Assembly (NCBI GenBank): GCA_002448495.1
Contig: DJYL01000106.1
Location: forward strand, 2,335 to 8,925
Reading direction: 5' to 3'
Length of the DNA: 6,591 nt
From: Pseudoselenomonas ruminantium
Lineage (GTDB): Bacteria; Bacillota; Negativicutes; Selenomonadales; Selenomonadaceae
The translations under genes were made by a program, and so were the position numbers. Each line of letters opens with the position of its first letter. Position 1 is the first letter of the stretch. Below are positions 1-4,447 of the stretch, piece after piece. Below the pieces are notes generated by a model. The model made no database searches, had not been told where the DNA came from, and worked only from the letters and a program-made list of their open reading frames with translations.

Positions 1-646
1 CACTTATTCCCAAACTGTGACCGATTTCATGGTACATAACAGCAGAAATATCCGTTCCAATAATCGCTTCAGGCGTAGGATTTGCATAATACGCTGTATT
101 AATCCAACCGTAATTGCCGTCCTTTGAATAATCAAACACGAAATTTTGCCCGATAAGAATTCTTCCAAACGCAAAACCATTATCTGAGTTATTCTCATCA
201 AGGTCATCAATATCATTAAATTGCGGAACAATTTGCCCGCTCTGGAAAATGTCTGCAAAATTGTATTTGGATTGCATAGCACTTGCGCTGGCATTTCTGT
301 CATCATTAGTTCCGACAAAATATTGCGCAGGTTGAGAAATATTTGCGCCGGGTCCTAAAATTTCTGCCCACCATTTGAAAGCCTTATTCAAGCCGCTTTT
401 AAGGTCGCTTGATAAATCATAATTGAGAGCTTTAGTACCACTTCCTTTAAAAATAATTTCTCTTGTTGCGTTGTAGTCGCTCGCGCCGTAATATTTGACA
501 TTGAAAAGCGTTTTTCCGTCCCAACCAATATCAAACTGCTCCACAGCCTCAGCAGGCTGCGGCAGGACAGTTCCGCTGACACAGATGCCTGCTGCCACGG
601 CATAGAGAATTGCTTTTTTCTTCCTTGCTGATAAAAGTTTTTTCAT
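1..646 (-). CDS. Secreted zinc metalloprotease, metzincin-like, N-terminal part (cut by window edge)
   Basis: I read this frame directly from the minus strand: it is open from the ATG at 646-644 to the window edge, 215 complete codons with no stop. AAGGAG at 655-660 lies 8 bases before the ATG. The N-terminus is a classical Sec signal peptide: MKKLLSARKKK, then a hydrophobic stretch (about residues 13-28), then PQPAEA with likely cleavage before VEQF near residue 35. The exported part carries Trp/Tyr/Asn-rich segments such as FKWWAEILGPG and, at residues 206-215, HEIGHSLGIS. This fits the metzincin zinc signature HExxHxxGxx(H/D), with two zinc-binding His and the catalytic Glu; the third ligand would lie just past the edge. 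It is probably periplasmic, surface-bound or secreted. The signal peptide resembles those of Negativicutes autotransporters, so a C-terminal beta-barrel is possible but unseen. It is more AT-rich than the exporter genes. The protease call is solid at motif level; the substrate is unknown. Confidence 0.82.
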   Translation of the reverse strand, partial: MKKLLSARKKKAILYAVAAGICVSGTVLPQPAEAVEQFDIGWDGKTLFNVKYYGASDYNATREIIFKGSGTKALNYDLSSDLKSGLNKAFKWWAEILGPGANISQPAQYFVGTNDDRNASASAMQSKYNFADIFQSGQIVPQFNDIDDLDENNSDNGFAFGRILIGQNFVFDYSKDGNYGWINTAYYANPTPEAIIGTDISAVMYHEIGHSLGIS

Positions 647-654
647 TGTCTTCG

Positions 655-660
655 CTCCTT
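655..660 (-). promoter_or_regulatory. Ribosome binding site of the metalloprotease gene
   Basis: AAGGAG on the minus strand, 8 bases before the ATG at 646. It fixes the start of a frame whose product begins with a good signal peptide. Confidence 0.75.
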
Positions 661-699
661 GAAACGCCCTTTCGCTTTTTCCCGTTATATGGAATAAGC

Positions 700-728
700 C
701 CTGCTGACGCTTTCCAAGCGCCAACAGG
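700..728 (-). other. RNA hairpin in the spacer before the metalloprotease gene
   Basis: Two 13-base arms (700-712 and 716-728) flank a 3-base loop. In minus-strand RNA all 13 positions pair, two of them as G-U; in plus-strand RNA those two become A-C mismatches, so the structure fits minus-strand transcription. It sits between the stop of the double-glycine peptide gene (834) and the protease start (646). The bases after it (gcttattcc) are only modestly U-rich, so it may be a leaky terminator, an attenuator or a 3' stabilising structure. The rest of the 647-833 spacer holds the AAGGAG site and no convincing gene. A TATAAC at 682-687 lacks a good -35 box at normal distance. Confidence 0.5.
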
Positions 729-833
729 ACTATTTTTCAGATTTCACTTTCCCTGCTTTCTTACTTTAGTTCCTGTACTTATTTTTACTCCTTCAATTCT
801 TCGCCACAGTCCGGCTTTACTCCTATTTCTGCC

Positions 834-1172
834 TTACAATCCCAAAGCGTCCTTTAATGGATCCAGTTTACTGTCACGGATAATCTTCGTACCGTTCTCC
901 TTATCAAAATTTTCCCAGAACTGCTGGCGGCTAATGGTGTTGCCATCCTTATCGGTGTAGATATTGCCTTTAGCCAGACCGCCATTATCTACATCCCCGC
1001 CATAGCCCAAGTCATGCAGCTTATTCCGAACGGCTTCACAGCTTTCATAATCACTATTCAAAAGACCGCGCTTGTAAAGCTCTACGCTGTCAGCTACCGT
1101 TTCTATAATCGTGCCGCCGGCTACCCTGTCAAGTTCATCAATATTCATTTTTTTGCTTTCTTTAATCGACAT
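834..1172 (-). CDS. Double-glycine leader peptide, bacteriocin/RiPP-precursor-like (112 aa)
   Basis: The N-terminus MSIKESKKMNIDELDRVAGG is a compact double-glycine leader: an acidic ELDxVAGG motif, as in peptides cut by C39 peptidases of ABC exporters, with predicted cleavage after Gly20. The mature part would be 92 residues, hydrophilic, Gly/Asp/Asn-rich in the middle (residues 57-70), with a single Cys at 45 and no lanthionine-like or Cys-rich core. It starts only 6 bases after the stop of the 78-aa peptide gene, and its purine-rich ribosome site (GGAAAGGGTGA) overlaps that gene's end, so the two are surely co-transcribed. M9 is an alternative start but lacks its own site. It is probably cargo of the NHLM-type exporter encoded about 3 kb upstream; whether it is a toxin, a signal or an unmodified exported protein cannot be told. 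The body of the protein matches no family I recognise. Confidence 0.78.
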   Translation of the reverse strand: MSIKESKKMNIDELDRVAGGTIIETVADSVELYKRGLLNSDYESCEAVRNKLHDLGYGGDVDNGGLAKGNIYTDKDGNTISRQQFWENFDKENGTKIIRDSKLDPLKDALGL

Positions 1173-1178
1173 GATTAG

Positions 1179-1415
1179 TCACCCTTTCCTTTTCCATTGT
1201 TCCTCACAATTTTGCAAAATCCTGCCTGTACCTGCGGCAGCTACCCAGTCCAACTCATCCTCGTCCAACCGGGCGGCAGCCCATTTATGGCTCTGCTGCG
1301 CTGCGTTATCCTTGCGGTGCATGGTCAGCAGCTTAGTCAGCAGACTTTCCCGAACGGAATGACAAAGGGAAAAATCGAAGATACCCAGTTCCTGCTCCAA
1401 TTTTTCTTCCGTCAT
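1179..1415 (-). CDS. Long-leader peptide with VAAAG cleavage-type motif (78 aa), RiPP-precursor-like
   Basis: AAGGAG at 1425-1430 lies 9 bases before the ATG. The protein has an amphipathic N-terminal half (residues 13-32, FDFSLCHSVRESLLTKLLTM), a polar linker, then LDEDELDWVAAAG at residues 50-62, which resembles the ELxxVAxG ends of NHLP/Nif11-type leaders. Cutting after Gly62 would leave a 16-residue core, TGRILQNCEEQWKRKG, with one Cys, one Trp and a basic tail. A leader of about 62 residues before a short core is typical of NHLM-exported precursors, although the motif here is A-A-A-G rather than G-G. It is first gene of a two-peptide operon, preceded by the promoter-like module at 1474-1512. 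It may be a modified peptide or a partner of the next peptide; it could also be a leader-like regulatory protein. No modification enzyme is in the window. Confidence 0.7.
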   Translation of the reverse strand: MTEEKLEQELGIFDFSLCHSVRESLLTKLLTMHRKDNAAQQSHKWAAARLDEDELDWVAAAGTGRILQNCEEQWKRKG

Positions 1416-1473
1416 GCTCCATCACTCCTTTCACGATTGTTACGATTTCTCTCTCCAACCATTTCCCTTTGTT

Positions 1474-1512
1474 CTTTATATCCCCGAAGACGGCAAAGTG
1501 TTATGCTTTTTT
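1474..1512 (-). promoter_or_regulatory. Promoter module, copy A, before the two-peptide operon
   Basis: On the minus strand: a -35-like ATAACA (1499-1504), an 18-base spacer, and a -10-like TATAAA (1475-1480), preceded by A/T-rich runs that could act as an UP element. Transcription would begin near 1468, about 50 bases before the ATG at 1415. The same module recurs at 1925-1963 with 33 of 39 bases identical; only a central 6-base block differs (1487-1492). Because conservation covers both boxes plus CGGGG and CACTTTGC between them, an alternative-sigma promoter (AACACTT / GGGGATAT) or an activator site is also possible. Confidence 0.6.
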
Positions 1513-1541
1513 AAAAATATTTTCATTTTTTTACAGAACCC

Positions 1542-1880
1542 CTATGCTGCCATTACTTCTATCAGGCCTTTATGCCCATCATCAAGGGCAATTACCTGTC
1601 CAATACTGTCAATCAGCTCGCAAAACTCGGCGAGTTTAATGTCCATGCGGCAGCCTATTTCCTTTATTATGTAATAGGCTTTACCATCAGCAGCCGCCGC
1701 CAAAGATACGGTGACATATCCTACGCTGTTGTTGTTTCCTTTACGATGTTTGATGTTTTGCTTGTGCATGGTCACCAAATCAAAAGCCGCTTTATCTTTT
1801 TTTACGACAATCCTCAGTTCCGGGCTGATGTAATACCCCTTACGTTCCATAACCACTTTAACAGCTCTTTCCAACAACAT
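1542..1880 (-). CDS. Hypothetical protein of unknown family (112 aa)
   Basis: A complete frame with AAGGAGG at 1892-1898; the spacing of 11 bases to the ATG is long but usable. I do not recognise the family. The protein is basic in its first 50 residues (for example RIVVKKDKAAFDLV and KQNIKHRKG), then has a probable strand-rich middle (VGYVTVSLAAAADGKAYYII) and an acidic helix-like C-terminal part (DIKLAEFCELIDSIGQVIAL), with Cys at 77 and 87. There is no signal peptide, no membrane segment and no double-glycine motif, so it is probably cytoplasmic. It has its own copy of the promoter module (1925-1963), and no convincing terminator separates it from the peptide operon downstream, so readthrough is likely. 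Position suggests an immunity, regulatory or accessory role for the peptides, but that is guilt by association only. Confidence 0.6.
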   Translation of the reverse strand: MLLERAVKVVMERKGYYISPELRIVVKKDKAAFDLVTMHKQNIKHRKGNNNSVGYVTVSLAAAADGKAYYIIKEIGCRMDIKLAEFCELIDSIGQVIALDDGHKGLIEVMAA

Positions 1881-1924
1881 AGCAATCAGCCCCTCCTTAT
1901 GCCCTGACTTTTATCTTTTCTTTC

Positions 1925-1963
1925 CTTTATATCCCCGGCATCAGCAAAGTGTTATGCTTTTTT
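1925..1963 (-). promoter_or_regulatory. Promoter module, copy B, before the orphan 112-aa gene
   Basis: The same layout as copy A: ATAACA (1950-1955), an 18-base spacer, and TATAAA (1926-1931), with A-rich sequence upstream. Expected transcription start is near 1919, about 40 bases before the ATG at 1880. The module lies right against the truncated phosphatase, whose recognisable coding sequence begins about 12 bases beyond it. Confidence 0.6.
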
Positions 1964-1975
1964 TGATTTTTTAAA

Positions 1976-2287
1976 ATGCAGGAAACGCCTTGGAAAACGC
2001 GTCCACCCGAAGGTGAGAGCCTGCAGGAACTGGCAGCGCGCTATCGGGCGGTGCTGGATGATGCGGTGCGGCGCTATCCCGGCAAGACGATTTTCATCGG
2101 CGCCCATTCCAAGGGAAATATGGCGCTCCTGTGCAATGTGCTGGGCATTGGCTTGGAACATTACCTCCAGTTTGAGCAGGACAACACCTGTGCAAATGTG
2201 CTGAAATACAAAAACGGCCAGTGGAAGCTGGTGCTGATGAATTCCATTTCCCATACGGGAAAGCTCTATAAGAGGCAGAATAAATAA
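1976..2287 (+). pseudogene. Histidine phosphatase (phosphoglycerate mutase-like), C-terminal remnant
   Basis: The 103 residues match the C-terminal half of the histidine phosphatase superfamily. RPPEGESLQELAARY near residues 9-23 is the conserved PPxGES block with the catalytic-region Glu. FIGAHSKGNMALLCNVLGI (about 40-58) is the second His block, with HS in place of the usual HG. The N-terminal half, including the RHG phosphohistidine motif, is absent, against about 200 residues in the family. Upstream the frame meets an in-frame TGA only 9 bases before the ATG, in a T-rich stretch without a ribosome site. The gene is therefore 5'-truncated and very probably inactive. Its GC-rich composition matches the exporter side, while the sequence immediately upstream belongs to the AT-rich cassette. 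The intact 3' end runs into the hairpin terminator at 2296-2336. Confidence 0.8.
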
Positions 2288-2295
2288 GCTTGCAA

Positions 2296-2336
2296 ACGGG
2301 CGGCTGACTGGTCAAATTGACCGGTCAGCCGCCCGT
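2296..2336. terminator. Strong bidirectional intrinsic terminator
   Basis: Two 19-base arms (2297-2315 and 2317-2335) are complementary at 18 of 19 positions, the exception being a G-U or A-C pair depending on strand, and an A-T pair at 2296/2336 extends them. The arm is GC-rich (CGGGCGGCTGAC). On the plus strand it is followed by tcttcattttatatctttt; on the minus strand by tttgcaagcttattta. It lies 8 bases after the phosphatase stop and 7 bases after the sigma factor stop, so it ends both convergent transcripts. Confidence 0.88.
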
Positions 2337-2343
2337 CTTCATT

Positions 2344-2922
2344 TTATATCTTTTCTGCCAGAAGCTCCCGCAGTCTGTCCCGTGCCTGTTTCAAGGCCAC
2401 GCGAACAGAACTTGGGGCCATGCCCAGCACATCGGCTATTTCGTTTGACTTCATTTCCAGCCAGTAGGTCATCTCCAATATCTGCCGCTGGCGCTCCGGC
2501 AGTTTCATCATTGCATCGCGCAGCTCATCACTGCGCTCTTTCGTCAGGGTTTGTTTTTCCGGCGTTTCCTGTTCCGGCGCGGCAGGGTCAAAATTTTCTT
2601 CCCAGGGCAGGTGCATGGTCACGGCCTTGCTGCCGTAATGCTTACTTAGAACATTCGTGGCAATGCGGAACAGCCATGTGGAAAAAGCCCCCTTCTCCGG
2701 GTCGTATTGGGACAAATGCTGATACATACGGATAAATGCCGTTTCCACCAGTTCATCCGCCAGATGGCTGTCCTGTGTTTTTTTCAGGAGATATTGATAT
2801 ACTCTGGGGAAAAAATATGCGTAAAGCTCCGTAAAGGCCTGTTCATCATGGATGGCTTTTAGCGCCAGCTTTCCCCATGGGTCAGTTGGCTTTTTGCCGC
2901 TTGTGATAACCTTCATCTTCAT
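2344..2922 (-). CDS. ECF-like RNA polymerase sigma factor (about 192 aa)
   Basis: The protein has the two-domain layout of ECF (group 4) sigma-70 factors. Region 2 spans about residues 27-97: DEQAFTELYAYFFPRVYQYL, the DELVETAFIRMYQHL core-binding helix, and GAFSTWLFRIATNVL near the -10-reading helix. After a Pro/Glu/Lys-rich linker, region 4 at about 138-192 (LPERQRQILEMTY, then the helix-turn-helix NEIADVLGMAPSSVRVALKQAR) would read the -35 box. The frame runs open to 3009, but the extra residues only re-read the TolC-like gene. AAGGAG at 2927-2932 serves either ATG 2922 (4-base gap, chosen) or ATG 2916 (10-base gap). The start overlaps the TolC-like gene by about 40 bases, implying translational coupling. 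No anti-sigma gene is adjacent. It probably tunes expression of the exporter or its peptide cargo (inference). Confidence 0.85.
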   Translation of the reverse strand: MKMKVITSGKKPTDPWGKLALKAIHDEQAFTELYAYFFPRVYQYLLKKTQDSHLADELVETAFIRMYQHLSQYDPEKGAFSTWLFRIATNVLSKHYGSKAVTMHLPWEENFDPAAPEQETPEKQTLTKERSDELRDAMMKLPERQRQILEMTYWLEMKSNEIADVLGMAPSSVRVALKQARDRLRELLAEKI

Positions 2923-4423
2923 CCGGCTCCTTTTCCAGCTGCGAGGCCTTGAGTGCCTGCTCGGCGCTGGCTCCTTTGTTCTCTGCCGCAGCGTAGCGCA
3001 GGGCATCAAAGCCTACCGGTACGCCCATGGCCTTTTCCAGCGCCGCCCGGCTGAGATTGTACTGATAAAGCGCCGTCATATAGTTCTGCTTGGCGCGGGT
3101 CAGTTTGTCCTGCGCATCCGTAAGCCCTAAAAGCACATCCACGCCTTCTTCGTAACGCACCTGCGCAATCATATAGCTGTCCTCGGCCTGTTTTACGGCC
3201 ACTGCCGTTTCCTGAATATTTTGCTCGGCGGCTTTCATATTGAGATACGCTGTACGTGTTTCCAGCCGGATGGCTTTTTTCACCCGCCGCGCTTCGGCTT
3301 CATAGGCGCGGATATTGGCATCGGCCTGTTGGACGCTCTCTGCCGTCACGCCATTGTCAAAGATATTCCACGAGATATTCAGTCCGGCTTCCCAGGCGTT
3401 GCTGCGCTCACTGCGGAAGGGTGTATTGCCGGCGATACTCTGACCGGCTACTGCCGACACCTTGGGGCGATAGCCGGCTTTGGCTGTATCCTTCTGCGCC
3501 TGCGCGGCTTTGATGTTATAATCAGCAGCCAGACCGTCCGGGCGATGTTCCAGAGCATACGCTTCACAGGCCGCCAAATCCTTGTCATAAGGTTCATAGG
3601 TAAAGATGTCCAATGGTTCCACATCCGTCTCCTGCGGCAGACCCACTATGCTGGCCAGCGTAGATTTGGCCACATCCACCTGCTTTTCGGCGTTGACCAG
3701 ATTTTGACGGTCATTGGCAATATTTACCTTCATCATGAGCAGGTCAGCTTCTGCCACAGCCCCCTCCTCAAACTGCGCCTGAATCAGATTCATCTGGGTA
3801 TTGCCCATTTCCACGGCTTCACGGGCGACTTTAGCCAAGTTTTCCAAGTGAATCAGATTGGCATAGCCTTCGGCAGCCGCATAGCGCACAGTCTGCCGGG
3901 TGTTTTCCGTGGTGAGGTCAGCCCGGTTGAGCTGATAGCGTCCGGCGTCAATCTGGCCTTCCACCTGCCCCCCTGTATAAAGCGGTACCGTAAGGCTCCA
4001 GCTGTTGGCAAAGGTATTGCGATAGGCATAGGAACCCACGGACAGCGGACTGCCAAGAACAAGAGAGTCACCTGATACGTATACTGGTCTGGTATCGCTG
4101 GAATGCGGGTCGCCATAGGCTTCATGTGCCTCGTTGGCAGACTTGTAATTTCTGCCGCCAATCCGATAAGCCTGCGAAGTCCAGCTGACTACCGGTCCCT
4201 TACTGCGCCGTATTGCTCGCAGATTGTGCCAGGCAGCTTCCCTTTGCGCAGCGGACGATTCGATGCTCTCATCCGTGTCCAGTGCCATGCGAATGCTTTC
4301 GGCTAAAGACAGGTGCACGGTGGATAATTCTTCTGCGCCGCAGACTTTTGCCGAAAAGACCAGTGTACAGCTTAGAATACCGGCTAATAATAATTTATTT
4401 TTCAGCGAATCATAGAATTTCAT
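2882..4423 (-). CDS. TolC-family outer membrane efflux/secretion protein (513 aa)
   Basis: A full-length outer membrane factor: it would form the trimeric beta-barrel and alpha-helical tunnel carrying substrates from a periplasmic adaptor to the outside. The signal peptide covers residues 1-30 (KNKLLLAGILSCTLVFSA core, likely cut after VCGA). Two OEP repeats are visible. In the first, LSLAESIRMAL (38-48) precedes a long helix ending ASIVGLP (257-263); in the second, ISWNIFDNG (350-358) precedes helices ending SRAALEKAMGVPVG (458-471). Length is close to the usual 430-500 residues, with an acidic/basic C-terminal tail of about 35 residues. AAAGGTGA lies 7 bases before the ATG. The gene starts 24 bases after the ABC exporter stop and overlaps the sigma gene, so all three share a transcript. 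Context makes it the exit channel for exported peptides rather than a drug efflux pore. Confidence 0.92.
   Translation of the reverse strand: MKFYDSLKNKLLLAGILSCTLVFSAKVCGAEELSTVHLSLAESIRMALDTDESIESSAAQREAAWHNLRAIRRSKGPVVSWTSQAYRIGGRNYKSANEAHEAYGDPHSSDTRPVYVSGDSLVLGSPLSVGSYAYRNTFANSWSLTVPLYTGGQVEGQIDAGRYQLNRADLTTENTRQTVRYAAAEGYANLIHLENLAKVAREAVEMGNTQMNLIQAQFEEGAVAEADLLMMKVNIANDRQNLVNAEKQVDVAKSTLASIVGLPQETDVEPLDIFTYEPYDKDLAACEAYALEHRPDGLAADYNIKAAQAQKDTAKAGYRPKVSAVAGQSIAGNTPFRSERSNAWEAGLNISWNIFDNGVTAESVQQADANIRAYEAEARRVKKAIRLETRTAYLNMKAAEQNIQETAVAVKQAEDSYMIAQVRYEEGVDVLLGLTDAQDKLTRAKQNYMTALYQYNLSRAALEKAMGVPVGFDALRYAAAENKGASAEQALKASQLEKEPDEDEGYHKRQKAN
2927..2932 (-). promoter_or_regulatory. Ribosome binding site that fixes the sigma factor start
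   Basis: AAGGAG inside the end of the TolC-like gene. Its position rules out the upstream in-frame ATG near 3009 and leaves ATG 2922 or ATG 2916. Confidence 0.65.
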
Positions 4424-4447
4424 TGGGTATCACCTTTCTGCGTGGAT

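Noticed and set aside
4..603. Two minus-strand open frames (4-318 and 388-603) that look like small proteins
   Set aside because: They are other-frame shadows of the metalloprotease gene, which is open through the whole stretch and has a ribosome site, signal peptide and zinc motif.
660..700. Sigma-70 promoter directly before the metalloprotease (TATAAC at 682-687)
   Set aside because: No acceptable -35 box at 16-19 bases; the candidates are in the hairpin at poor spacing.
907..975. EF-hand-like loop (YTDKDGNTIS) in the 112-aa double-glycine peptide
   Set aside because: The hydrophobic residue and final Glu are out of register with the 12-residue calcium loop, and there is only one such site.
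1474..1963. Sigma-54 promoter reading of the repeated module (TTTGC box)
   Set aside because: The GG needed about 10 bases upstream of the GC is missing in both copies.
2923..3009. Longer sigma factor starting at ATG 3009
   Set aside because: The added 29 residues re-read TolC-like coding sequence, are Arg/Pro-rich and have no ribosome site, while AAGGAG lies just before ATG 2922.
3221..4075. 284-codon plus-strand open frame
   Set aside because: It is antisense to the TolC-like gene, shows no ribosome site or family motif, and has the composition expected of a GC-rich antisense frame.
4331..4423. Lipoprotein signal (ILSC) in the TolC-like protein
   Set aside because: The Cys lies inside the hydrophobic core and is followed by more hydrophobic residues and a good signal peptidase I site (VCGA).
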